Program-made: the position numbers and the translations under genes | Assembly (NCBI RefSeq): GCF_000744835.1 | Contig: NZ_JQMS01000001.1 | Span: 1,736,001 to 1,800,000 of the forward strand | DNA length: 64,000 nt | Reading direction: 5' to 3' | Source of the DNA: Flavobacterium sp. 83 | GTDB taxonomy: Bacteria; Bacteroidota; Bacteroidia; Flavobacteriales; Flavobacteriaceae | Shown: positions 36,195 through 45,171 of the stretch, piece by piece | Layout: each line of letters begins with the position of its first letter | Numbering within the stretch: position 1 is the first letter of the stretch | Notes under the pieces: generated by a model | The model's input: only the letters and a program-made list of their open reading frames with translations | The model's database searches: none | Told to the model about the DNA's origin: nothing

Positions 36195-36208
36195 GTATTT
36201 TCAAAGCA

Positions 36209-36240
36209 CAAAGATAACGCAATTCAAATAAATATGACAA
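36209..36240 (-). promoter_or_regulatory. miaB promoter
   Basis: On the minus strand TTG-N21-TATCTTTG, with TATCTTTG at 36209-36216, 14 bases before the start codon. Confidence 0.6.
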
Positions 36241-36302
36241 GATGTCAGATTAAGAATTAACACTATTTTGTGTTTTATTTTTTTATTAAACATAGTTGTG
36301 GT

Positions 36303-36470
36303 GTGGAGCCAATTCCCGCTTTCCATTACAAGTTCTCGCAAAAAAAAATAAAGTTTCCAAAGTCCTAAAAAGAGCTTCCGCTGGTCGCTTTTTTTGAACA
36401 GGAAATTTTTACTTTTTTGCTCCGGGCTTTTCACTTCAATCGGGGCTAAAAAAGAGTCGGGTATCCCTAC
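36303..36470 (-). repeat. Dispersed flavobacterial structured element, copy B
   Basis: Read on the minus strand it starts near TTAGCCCCGATTGAAGTG and ends with GGAAAGCGGGAATTGGCTCC. The head and tail match the element at 55064-55144 (TAGCCCTGAT ... GGATAGCAGGAAAAAGCTCC), while the middle is longer here. It lies upstream of the miaB promoter in the same direction. Similar sequences are common in Flavobacterium intergenic regions (from memory); the Flavo-1 RNA motif is a possible identity but was not checked. Confidence 0.6.
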
Positions 36471-36540
36471 AACTTATCTGTTAATGGTTGCAAAATAGTT
36501 CAAAAATAAAATCAAAAGCCTAATATTTAAAAAAAATAGA

Positions 36541-36548
36541 TACTTTTG
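36541..36548 (+). promoter_or_regulatory. topA promoter -7 element
   Basis: TACTTTTG, 18 bases before the topA ATG at 36567. Its presence inside the longer ORF argues against a TTG start at 36546. Confidence 0.65.
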
Positions 36549-36566
36549 TCCCAGAAAAATAGAGCA

Positions 36567-39083
36567 ATGGCAAAGAATTTAGTTATAGTTGAGTCCCCTG
36601 CAAAGGCAAAAACAATTGAAAAATTTCTGGGAAGTGATTTTCAAGTGGAGTCAAGTTATGGGCATATTGCCGACTTGCCTTCCAAAGAAATTGGGGTAGA
36701 TGTAGAAAATGGTTTTAAACCAAAATATGAAGTTTCTGCTGATAAAAAAGCGTTGGTCACTAAATTAAAAGGATTAGCAAAAAAAGCCGAAATGGTTTGG
36801 TTAGCAAGTGATGAGGATCGCGAGGGTGAGGCTATTTCTTGGCATTTAGCCGAAGAATTAAAATTAGATAAAACCAAAACTAAGCGAATTGTTTTTCACG
36901 AAATCACTAAAACTGCGATTCTAAAAGCGATTGATAATCCAAGAGAAATCGATTATAATTTAGTTAATGCGCAACAAGCCCGTCGTGTTTTAGATAGATT
37001 AGTTGGTTATGAATTATCGCCTGTACTTTGGAGAAAAATAAAAGGAGGACTTTCTGCCGGACGTGTACAATCGGTTTCCGTTCGCTTGATTGTCGAACGC
37101 GAACGTGAAATTCAAAACTTCAAAGCTATTGCAACATATTCTATTGTAGCAGAATTCACCAACGAAGCAGGAAAAACATTTAAAGCGAAACTGCCTAAAA
37201 ATTTCAATACTAAAAAAGAAGCCGAAGATTTTTTAAATAAAAATATAGGTTCTACATATAAGGTAGCCGATTTAGAAACTAAGCCTACCAAAAAATCACC
37301 AACTGGTCCATTTACAACTTCGACTTTGCAACAAGAAGCGGCTCGTAAATTGTATCTGCCTGTTGGAATTACCATGCAACTCGCACAACGTTTATATGAA
37401 GCCGGACTTATTACTTACATGAGAACGGATAGTGTGAACTTATCAAAAGATGCAATGGAAGCTGCTCAGGCAGAAATTATCAAATCCTACGGAAAAGAAT
37501 TCTCTAAACCTCGAACTTTTGTCAATAAAAGCAAAGGCGCACAAGAAGCACACGAAGCAATTCGTCCTACGGATATGTCGCGTCATACAGTAGACATCGA
37601 TAGAGATCAAGCCCGTTTGTATGATTTAATCTGGAAAAGAACCTTGGCTTCGCAAATGAGTGACGCACAATTGGAACGTACTAACGTGAAAATTGAAGCG
37701 AACAATCATGGTGATATTTTCACGGCATCCGGTGAAGTTTTACTTTTTGAAGGCTTCCTAAAAGTGTATCTTGAAGGTCATGATGATGATGATGAGGAAC
37801 AAGAAGGCATGTTGCCAGCGATGAAAGTCAACGAAAAATTGCAAAACAATTATATTACAGCTACCGAAAGATATTCTCGTGCTGCTGCAAGATATACTGA
37901 AGCTTCCTTGGTAAAAAAATTAGAAGAATTAGGAATAGGCCGTCCTTCTACTTATGCGCCAACGATTTCTACGATTATAAACAGAAATTATGTGGAGAAA
38001 GGAAATCTTGACGGTCAGGAACGTAATTATACGCAGTTGACTTTGCAATCTGGAAAAGTAGGAGAGAAGTTGCTGAAAGAAAATACAGGTTCAGATAAAG
38101 GAAAATTAGTCCCTACGGATATCGGAACGATTGTTACGGATTTCTTGGTTAAGAATTTCGGAAATATTCTCGATTATAATTTCACTGCAAAAGTAGAGCA
38201 GGATTTTGATGAGATTGCAGAAGGAAATATCGTTTGGACAAAAATGATGCAAGAGTTCTACGATAAATTTCACCCAACAGTGAAAGATGTAGAGGCAAAT
38301 GCAGACAGAGAAAGTGGTGAAAGAATTCTGGGAACAGATCCAAAAACGGGGAAGCCAGTTTCGGTACGTTTAGGGAAATTTGGACCAATGGCTCAAATTG
38401 GGGCTGCAGATGATGAAGAAAAGAAATTTGCCAGTTTAATGTCAGATCAAAATATTGGAAACATCACTTTAGAGGAAACTTTAAATTTATTTTTGTTGCC
38501 AAAAAATCTTGGAGAATATAAAGGAGAGGAAGTTGAGGTAAGCAATGGTCGTTTTGGACCTTATATTCGTCACGGAGCTGCTTTTGTTTCTTTGCCAAAA
38601 GGAGAAAATCCGTTGGATGTTGATTTCGCAAGAGCGCAGGAATTAATTGATGAAAAAGCATTAGCAGACGCGCCGATCGCAGTTTATAAAGGTGAAGGTG
38701 TTCAAAAAGGTGTGGGTCGTTTTGGTCCTTTTATCAAATGGGATGGTTTGTTTATTAATGTCAGTAAGAAATATAATTTTGATAATTTGTCTCAAGCTGA
38801 TATTGAAGCTTTGATTGAAGATAAATTGCAAAAAAATATTGATAAGGTTTTGCATAATTGGGAAGACGAAGGAATTTTAGTTGAAAAAGCCCGTTGGGGA
38901 CGTTCAGTTATTACTAAAGGTAAAATCAAAATTGAATTGAGCAAAGATGTTGATGCTACAAAATTGACATTAGCAGAAGTTCAGGAAATGATAGCCAAAA
39001 AAACACCGGCTAAGAAAGTAGCTGCCAAAAAAGCACCAACTAAAAAACCTGCCGTTAAGAAAGCTGTGGTTAAAAAGAAATAA
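36567..39083 (+). CDS. topA: DNA topoisomerase I (type IA)
   Basis: Relaxes negative supercoils by cutting one strand. It is 838 aa. The TOPRIM domain starts at once (KNLVIVESPAKAKTIEKFLG) with SDEDREGEAISWH. The active-site Tyr284 is in GLITYMRTDSVNLS. Instead of zinc-ribbon domains, the C-terminal part has repeats of a small domain (GRFGPYIRHGAAF, VGRFGPFIKWDG) and ends in a Lys/Ala/Pro-rich tail from about residue 805 that resembles histone H1. The ATG at 36567 is supported by the promoter and by homologue starts. Confidence 0.97.
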   Translation: MAKNLVIVESPAKAKTIEKFLGSDFQVESSYGHIADLPSKEIGVDVENGFKPKYEVSADKKALVTKLKGLAKKAEMVWLASDEDREGEAISWHLAEELKLDKTKTKRIVFHEITKTAILKAIDNPREIDYNLVNAQQARRVLDRLVGYELSPVLWRKIKGGLSAGRVQSVSVRLIVEREREIQNFKAIATYSIVAEFTNEAGKTFKAKLPKNFNTKKEAEDFLNKNIGSTYKVADLETKPTKKSPTGPFTTSTLQQEAARKLYLPVGITMQLAQRLYEAGLITYMRTDSVNLSKDAMEAAQAEIIKSYGKEFSKPRTFVNKSKGAQEAHEAIRPTDMSRHTVDIDRDQARLYDLIWKRTLASQMSDAQLERTNVKIEANNHGDIFTASGEVLLFEGFLKVYLEGHDDDDEEQEGMLPAMKVNEKLQNNYITATERYSRAAARYTEASLVKKLEELGIGRPSTYAPTISTIINRNYVEKGNLDGQERNYTQLTLQSGKVGEKLLKENTGSDKGKLVPTDIGTIVTDFLVKNFGNILDYNFTAKVEQDFDEIAEGNIVWTKMMQEFYDKFHPTVKDVEANADRESGERILGTDPKTGKPVSVRLGKFGPMAQIGAADDEEKKFASLMSDQNIGNITLEETLNLFLLPKNLGEYKGEEVEVSNGRFGPYIRHGAAFVSLPKGENPLDVDFARAQELIDEKALADAPIAVYKGEGVQKGVGRFGPFIKWDGLFINVSKKYNFDNLSQADIEALIEDKLQKNIDKVLHNWEDEGILVEKARWGRSVITKGKIKIELSKDVDATKLTLAEVQEMIAKKTPAKKVAAKKAPTKKPAVKKAVVKKK

Positions 39084-39149
39084 GTACTAATCTATTTTAT
39101 TCTCTTCTTCTTTGGAGAGGGTTGAAGAAAAGAAAAAAAATATTAAGAA

Positions 39150-40301
39150 ATGGAGTTTGATTTTCTTGAACCACTAGGTGATGAAATCCTTAGTTACATA
39201 GACGGATTAACTTCTCAGCAATTAGGAAGTAAAATAGTTTTGCATACTAATGAACAATTTCCGGATTTAAACAAGATTAAAATTGCTGTAATAGGCGTTT
39301 TGGAAAATCGAGGAGATAAAAAGGCAGTTTCTGATGTTGATTTAATACCGCTTAGAAAAGAATTGTATGGATTATTTCCTGGAAACTGGGACACTTCAAT
39401 TGCAGATTTGGGTGATATACTGGCAGGGAATTCAGTAGCAGATACTTATTTTGCACTAAAGAAAGTGGTTGCAAGTCTAATCAAGAAAAGGATTACTCCT
39501 ATAGTTATTGGAGGTTCTCAAGATTTGACTTATGCGCTTTACAGAGCTTATGACGATTTAGAACAAATGGTTAATTTAGTTTCCATTGATAATAAATTTG
39601 ATTTTGGTAAGGATGAAGAAGAAGTTTCTACTACGTCCTATTTGACAAAAATAATTGTAGATGAACCCAATAATCTTTTTAACTATTGTAATATTGGATA
39701 TCAGACTTATTTCAATTCACAGGAAGAAATAGATTTGATCGAAAAATTATTTTTCGATGGATATAGATTGGGTGAGATTTCGAATAATATTGCTCTTGCA
39801 GAACCTGTTTTTAGAGATGCGGATTTAGTAAGTATCGATTTGAATTCAATTAAGTCATCTGATTCAGGAAATTTTATTTCATTTGCACCGAATGGTTTTA
39901 ATGGTAAAGAAATATGTTCTTTGTCAAGATATGCAGGGATAAGTGATAAAGTATCTTCTTTTGGAATATTTAATCATAATAATTCGATACAGGAATCGGT
40001 CATTATTGCACAGATAATCTGGTATTTTATAGAAGGGTTTCATTATCGGTCAAATGAATATCCTTTTGGTAGTAAGGATAATTATTTGAAATATATTGTT
40101 CCACTAGAAGAAGAGGAACTTGTTTTTTACAAAAGTGATAAAACAGGTCGTTGGTGGATAGAAATACCATTTATTTCAAACGGTAATAATAAATTAAAGA
40201 GAAATACGTTATTACCATGTTCATATGATGAATATTTATTGGCGTGCAATCAAGAATTGCCTGAAAGATGGTGGAAAGCACAAAGAAAAAATACCATTTA
40301 G
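39150..40301 (+). CDS. Arginase/formimidoylglutamase-fold protein with degenerate metal site
   Basis: Ureohydrolase-like fold of 383 aa. The framework is recognisable (PIVIGGSQDLTYALYRAY, LVSIDNKFDFG, DLVSIDLNSI, APNGFNG). The manganese ligands are gone: GGDHS has become GGSQD (121-125), DAHxD is IDNKFD (146-151), and SxDxDxxDP is SIDLNSIKSSDSG (228-240). Catalysis of the arginase type is therefore unlikely. A C-terminal extension of about 90 residues is rich in acidic and aromatic residues. It stands between topA and gldK on the same strand, a position also known in other flavobacteria (from memory), so a structural or regulatory link to gliding/T9SS is possible. Confidence 0.8.
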   Translation: MEFDFLEPLGDEILSYIDGLTSQQLGSKIVLHTNEQFPDLNKIKIAVIGVLENRGDKKAVSDVDLIPLRKELYGLFPGNWDTSIADLGDILAGNSVADTYFALKKVVASLIKKRITPIVIGGSQDLTYALYRAYDDLEQMVNLVSIDNKFDFGKDEEEVSTTSYLTKIIVDEPNNLFNYCNIGYQTYFNSQEEIDLIEKLFFDGYRLGEISNNIALAEPVFRDADLVSIDLNSIKSSDSGNFISFAPNGFNGKEICSLSRYAGISDKVSSFGIFNHNNSIQESVIIAQIIWYFIEGFHYRSNEYPFGSKDNYLKYIVPLEEEELVFYKSDKTGRWWIEIPFISNGNNKLKRNTLLPCSYDEYLLACNQELPERWWKAQRKNTI

Positions 40302-40428
40302 AATATTTTTTTACTTATTTATTATTTTTTTATAAAAAACACGTTGTTTGCTGTAAAAAAATTGTTTTTCTAAAAAATAATAAATAGGTTTACACACATA
40401 AAAATAATGAATAGATAACCCAATTTAT

Positions 40429-41835
40429 ATGAAGAAGTTCATTGCATTTACGGCAATTTTGACACTATTAATTAGCTGTGGTAAATCAAGCGACAAAGGA
40501 GAATTAGTAGGTATCAATGGTGGAAAATGGCATCCTGAGAAGCCTTATGGGATGACTTTAGTTCCTGGAGGTGCTTATACTATGGGTAAATCAGATGATG
40601 ATTTAGCTGATGTTGAAGATGCACCTACAAAAACGGTAACTGTTCGTTCTTTCTACATGGATGAAACTGAAATTACAAATAGTGAGTACCGTCAATTTGT
40701 AGAATGGGTAAAAGATTCTACAATGAGAGTTCGATTGGCAATTCTTGCTGATGAAAGTGGCCAGAAAGCAGGTGATGGAAAAGGAAAAGGTAAAAATTCC
40801 GGTAGTATTGGAGATTTTGCTTTTAATGATTCTGATCCTGAAAAGATGACCGCTTATGATAAATATATGTATGATAACTATTATAGTGTAGGTACTGCAG
40901 ATGACCCTTATGCTGGTAGAAAATTGAATAAAAAAGTAAAATTAATCAAAGATACTAAGCTGTATCCTGACGAATATTATACTGAGGTTATGGACTCTAT
41001 GTATTTGCCAATAGAAGCTTCTTACAATGGATTGCGTACAATAGATGTAAATAAATTAAAATTCCGTTATTCTTGGATGGATATTCAGGCTGCAGCCAAA
41101 GCTAAAGTTGGCAAAAGAAAAGATTTCATTAAAACTGAAGAAGTAAGTGTATATCCTGATACAACTGTTTGGATTAAAGATTTTGCTTATTCCTATAATG
41201 AACCAATGCATAATGATTATTTTTGGCATCAAGCCTACAGCGAATATCCAGTTGTTGGAGTTAAGTGGACTCAAGCTAAAGCTTTTTGTGCATGGAGAAC
41301 TTTAAATAAAAATACATATATTAAATCTAAAAAGAAAGGTCGTGATTTGACTAATAATTTTAGATTACCTACTGAGGCTGAATGGGAATATGCAGCAAGA
41401 GGAGGATTGGAATCGGGTACTTATCCTTGGGGAGGTCCTTATACTAAAAATGATAGAGGTTGTTTTCTTGCGAATTTTAAACCGAATAGAGGGGATTATG
41501 CTGCAGATCAATCATTGTATACTGTAGAGGCAAAGTCCTATGAACCAAACGGATATAATTTGTATAATATGGCAGGGAACGTTTCTGAGTGGACTGATTC
41601 TTCTTATGATCCAAATGCATACGAATATGTTTCTTCAATGAATCCAAATGTTCTGGATGCTTCAAATAAACGTAAAGTAGTTCGTGGAGGTTCATGGAAA
41701 GATGTTGCTTATTTTTTACAAGTGAGCACAAGAGATTATGAATATGCTGATTCAGCAAGAAGCTATATTGGTTTTAGAACTGTTCAGGATTACATGGGAA
41801 TTCAAACTACTGGAAAAAATAAAAGAGGCAAATAA
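40429..41835 (+). CDS. gldK: Gliding motility / type IX secretion lipoprotein GldK
   Basis: Outer-membrane lipoprotein that forms the periplasmic ring of the type IX secretion system with GldN. It is 468 aa. The lipobox is LISC with Cys17. The formylglycine-generating-enzyme/SUMF1-like fold spans most of the protein: PGGAYTMGKSDDDLAD, SFYMDETEITNSEYRQF, RLPTEAEWEYAARGG, YNMAGNVSEWTDSSYD and RGGSWKDVAYFLQVSTRD. It is first in the gldKLMN cluster, with 53 bp to gldL. Confidence 0.96.
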   Translation: MKKFIAFTAILTLLISCGKSSDKGELVGINGGKWHPEKPYGMTLVPGGAYTMGKSDDDLADVEDAPTKTVTVRSFYMDETEITNSEYRQFVEWVKDSTMRVRLAILADESGQKAGDGKGKGKNSGSIGDFAFNDSDPEKMTAYDKYMYDNYYSVGTADDPYAGRKLNKKVKLIKDTKLYPDEYYTEVMDSMYLPIEASYNGLRTIDVNKLKFRYSWMDIQAAAKAKVGKRKDFIKTEEVSVYPDTTVWIKDFAYSYNEPMHNDYFWHQAYSEYPVVGVKWTQAKAFCAWRTLNKNTYIKSKKKGRDLTNNFRLPTEAEWEYAARGGLESGTYPWGGPYTKNDRGCFLANFKPNRGDYAADQSLYTVEAKSYEPNGYNLYNMAGNVSEWTDSSYDPNAYEYVSSMNPNVLDASNKRKVVRGGSWKDVAYFLQVSTRDYEYADSARSYIGFRTVQDYMGIQTTGKNKRGK

Positions 41836-41888
41836 TAAATAATTATAAAAGAAACCAAATCTTTAAATCTAACCCAAAAAAAATTATT

Positions 41889-42539
41889 ATGGCATTACTT
41901 AGCAAAAAAACAATGAATTTCGCGTACGGAATGGGAGCGGCAGTTGTAATTATAGGAGCATTATTTAAAATTACGCACCTTGAATTCGGTCTTGTAACTG
42001 GAAATTTAATGCTAACAATTGGACTTGTTGTAGAAGCTGCAATCTTTGCTCTTTCTGCATTTGAACCAGTTGAGGATGAATATAAATGGGAAAATGTTTA
42101 CCCACAATTAAAAGATCCTACAGCGATAGGAGGTACAAAAACAAAAGTAGAAACTCCTTCTGATGCTCAAGGATTGTTATCTCAAAAATTAGATGCAATG
42201 TTGAAAGATGCAAAAATTGACGGAGAATTAATGTCAAGTTTAGGAAATAGCATTAAAAATTTCGAATCAGCTGCTAAAGGAATTGCGCCTACCGTAGATT
42301 CAATTGCTTCAACTAAAAAATATAGTGAAGAGTTGACTTTGGCTGCAGCCCAAATGGAATCTTTAAATAGTTTATATAAAATTCAATTGCAAAGCGCTTC
42401 AAGAAATGCACAAATCAATGAAGAAGTTGCTGAAAATAACTTAAAATTAAAAGACCAAATGCAGTCTTTGACATCTAATTTGTCATCACTTAACAGTGTA
42501 TACGGAGGAATGCTTTCTGCAATGAATAATAAAGGATAA
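41889..42539 (+). CDS. gldL: Type IX secretion motor protein GldL
   Basis: Inner-membrane component of the proton-driven motor of gliding and T9SS. It is 216 aa with two N-terminal transmembrane helices (about 11-28 and 35-56; MNFAYGMGAAVVIIGALFKI and LMLTIGLVVEAAIFALSAFE) and a long cytoplasmic helical tail. The second-helix glutamate is visible. It pairs with GldM, whose gene follows after 45 bp. Confidence 0.96.
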   Translation: MALLSKKTMNFAYGMGAAVVIIGALFKITHLEFGLVTGNLMLTIGLVVEAAIFALSAFEPVEDEYKWENVYPQLKDPTAIGGTKTKVETPSDAQGLLSQKLDAMLKDAKIDGELMSSLGNSIKNFESAAKGIAPTVDSIASTKKYSEELTLAAAQMESLNSLYKIQLQSASRNAQINEEVAENNLKLKDQMQSLTSNLSSLNSVYGGMLSAMNNKG

Positions 42540-42584
42540 TTAGTTTCAAACGATATAAAAATAATAAACTAATTAGTAGAAAAT

Positions 42585-44132
42585 ATGGCAGGAGGAAAAC
42601 TAACCCCTAGACAGAAGATGATAAACCTAATGTACTTGGTTTTTATCGCAATGTTAGCATTAAATATGTCCAAAGAAGTATTATCTGCTTTTGGAATTTT
42701 GAATAATAAAATTGTAGAGTCTAACTCTATAACAGATACTAGAAATGAAAGTTCATTTTTACAATTAGCTCAAAAAGCAGTAGATCAACCAGGGCAGTTT
42801 GGTGATAAGAAAGCTAAAGTCGAGAAAATTAGAGCAGTTTCTAAAGAGTTTAATGACTACTTAGAAAACATCAAAGCGACAGTTACAAAAAATTTCGTTA
42901 GAGATGCTGAAGGAAATTTGCCATATGAGCAAATGGATAAAGGGGATTTAATTGATAGGATGTTTTTTACTGGTGATAAGGTTTCTAAGCAAGGACAAGA
43001 GTTTTTAGATAAGATTAATAACTTTTCAACTCAAATCAAACAAATTGGTGGAAGTTCAATTGCTGATTCTGAAATGAAAAAAATCGAAGCTAGATTTGCC
43101 ACTAATCCAGTTTATTCTGAAAAAGCGGGTGCTAAATTAGCTTGGATTGATTATAACTATAAAGGATTTCCACTTATCGCTACAATTACAAAATTGTCTC
43201 AATTACAAGCGGATATTAAAACTACCGAAAGCGATGTAATGACTGGAATGTTTCAATCAGATTTAGTTGCTGCTGCCTCTCTTACTGCTTATCAACCGAT
43301 AGTAGTTCTTGAAAAATCAGTTTTCTTTCAAGGTGAAGCTGTAAAAGGTAAAATTATTCTTGGAAAATTTGATCCGTCATTAAAAGCAAAGTCTGTAATA
43401 GTGAATGGTTCAAGCGTAGCTGCTCAAGCCGGTCAGGCAAATTTTTCGTTTGGAGCAGGCAACATAGGGGAACACCCGATTGGTGGTTCATTCAATTTTG
43501 ACGAAAATGGAAAAGTTGTTAGTTTGCCTATTAAAGATAAATATGTTGTTGTTGCCAGACCAAAATCGGCTACTATTTCCGCTGATAAAATGAATGTTGT
43601 TTATAGAGGTGTTGTAAATCCTATGACAATTTCTTTTGCTGGTGTATCAGCTGATAAAGTTTCGGCTAGTGCTCCTGGCCTTAGTTCAGCAGGTGGTGGT
43701 AAATACAATATGAGCCCAGGTGCGGGTTCAGAGACTGTTATCAATGTTACAGCTACATTACCTGATGGTTCTAAAGTTTCTGATAAAAAATCTTTTAGAA
43801 TCAAAGGAATTCCTGGGCCTACAGGTACAATACGTGGTGAAATGGGAGTGGTAAAAGGTCCTAAATCAAATTTACAGATTGCTACTATTGGAGCTAAATT
43901 AGTTGATTTTGACTTTGAAGTTGGTTTGGATGTAGTTGGATTTAATCTTAAAGTTACAGGACAACCTACTGTAGTTGTTCAAGGAAATAAATTGAATGCA
44001 CAGTGTAATGCTGTTCTTTCTAAAGCCGTTAGAGGAGATCAAGTTACAATTTCTGAAATTAAAACAAAATTAGTAGGAGCTGGTAGTTATTTATTGCCAA
44101 GAACTGCTCCAGTAATTTTTGAAATACAATAA
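42585..44132 (+). CDS. gldM: Type IX secretion motor protein GldM
   Basis: Single-span inner-membrane protein that carries motion from GldL across the periplasm to the GldKN ring. It is 515 aa. The N-terminus GGKLTPRQKMINLMYLVF leads into the transmembrane helix (about 14-34), and the rest forms the four periplasmic domains, ending in LLPRTAPVIFEIQ. The third and fourth domains begin near PKSATISADKMNVVYRG and IPGPTGTIRGEMG. Confidence 0.97.
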   Translation: MAGGKLTPRQKMINLMYLVFIAMLALNMSKEVLSAFGILNNKIVESNSITDTRNESSFLQLAQKAVDQPGQFGDKKAKVEKIRAVSKEFNDYLENIKATVTKNFVRDAEGNLPYEQMDKGDLIDRMFFTGDKVSKQGQEFLDKINNFSTQIKQIGGSSIADSEMKKIEARFATNPVYSEKAGAKLAWIDYNYKGFPLIATITKLSQLQADIKTTESDVMTGMFQSDLVAAASLTAYQPIVVLEKSVFFQGEAVKGKIILGKFDPSLKAKSVIVNGSSVAAQAGQANFSFGAGNIGEHPIGGSFNFDENGKVVSLPIKDKYVVVARPKSATISADKMNVVYRGVVNPMTISFAGVSADKVSASAPGLSSAGGGKYNMSPGAGSETVINVTATLPDGSKVSDKKSFRIKGIPGPTGTIRGEMGVVKGPKSNLQIATIGAKLVDFDFEVGLDVVGFNLKVTGQPTVVVQGNKLNAQCNAVLSKAVRGDQVTISEIKTKLVGAGSYLLPRTAPVIFEIQ

Positions 44133-44178
44133 TAAGTAGTTTTATTTAAAAACTACTTCATTAACTTATAATGAAAAC

Positions 44179-45072
44179 ATGATGAATGTAAGAAATTTTT
44201 TGATTGCTATTATCTCTGTTGCTTGGAGTTTTGCATCTGTAGCACAATCTAATTTACTAAATGCTAAAACGCCAGATCAAATAGGGCTTAAAACTGCAGC
44301 GCAGCTCATTTCAGATAATGACAAACCGTTAGCTTATGGTTATGTTCATGATAGAGATGTATTGATGGGCAAGACAACATGGGAAATAATCGATTTAAGC
44401 GAAAAGATTAATTTTTCATTGTATTTTCCTATTGATACTGCTAATATCGGTTCAGATAGAAGATCATTATATGATGTTTTAACAAAAGCAATGAGAAGTG
44501 GTAAGATAACAGAGGTGTATACTGATAGTTATTTTAATACTAAAAAATCAATCCAAGATATTCAGGCTTCATTGACACGTATCGATACAACTGATGCGGG
44601 AAGAGAACAAATAAATGCTGGTGCGCAAATTTCACCAGAGTTTATTTTAAAGTCAGATCTTACTGCTCAGGATGTTACACAATATAAAATAAAAGGATAT
44701 TGGTATTTTGACAAACGTCAAAGTGAATTGAAATATCGTTTGTTAGGAATTTGTCCAGTGACTCCTGATGTGTTTACAATGAACAGTGACGATAAAGATT
44801 ATATCGAGTTGTTTTGGATATTTTTTCCTGCAGCACGAAACATTTTGCATGATGCAAAAGCTTTTAATGATAAAAATTCTGCGATGCCTGTTTCTTTTGA
44901 TCAAATTCTTAATTCAAGAAAATTCAATAGTGTCATTTACAAGGAAGAGAATATTTATGGTGACAGGTCAATTGCTGAATACATGAAAGATAACGCTCAG
45001 AATCAATTGTTAGAGTCTGAAAGAGTTAAAGAAAAAATTCGCAATTTCGAACAAGATATGTGGAATTATTAA
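44179..45072 (+). CDS. gldN: Gliding motility / type IX secretion protein GldN
   Basis: Periplasmic partner of GldK in the T9SS ring. It is 297 aa with a signal peptide ending near VAQSNLL. Family landmarks are YGYVHDRDVLMGKTTWEIIDL, YKIKGYWYFDKRQSELKYRLLG (middle), and the C-terminal FNSVIYKEENIYGDRSIAEY. It is last gene of the cluster and is followed by a terminator. A gldO paralogue is not seen nearby. Confidence 0.95.
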   Translation: MMNVRNFLIAIISVAWSFASVAQSNLLNAKTPDQIGLKTAAQLISDNDKPLAYGYVHDRDVLMGKTTWEIIDLSEKINFSLYFPIDTANIGSDRRSLYDVLTKAMRSGKITEVYTDSYFNTKKSIQDIQASLTRIDTTDAGREQINAGAQISPEFILKSDLTAQDVTQYKIKGYWYFDKRQSELKYRLLGICPVTPDVFTMNSDDKDYIELFWIFFPAARNILHDAKAFNDKNSAMPVSFDQILNSRKFNSVIYKEENIYGDRSIAEYMKDNAQNQLLESERVKEKIRNFEQDMWNY

Positions 45073-45093
45073 TTTCAATTTTCGAGTATAAAG

Positions 45094-45126
45094 AAAACTC
45101 TTACTATAATAGGTAAGAGTTTTTTT
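45094..45126 (+). terminator. gldKLMN terminator
   Basis: AAAACTCTTAC and GTAAGAGTTTT form a perfect 11-bp stem followed by T6, 22 bases after the gldN stop. Confidence 0.85.
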
Positions 45127-45171
45127 GTTTTAATATGTTTTTTGTATTTATTATAAAAAGGTTTATTTCAA

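Noticed and set aside
36255..36285. Terminator-like AACAC/GTGTT hairpin with T run on the plus strand
   Set aside because: The stem is only 5 bp and no plus-strand gene precedes it.
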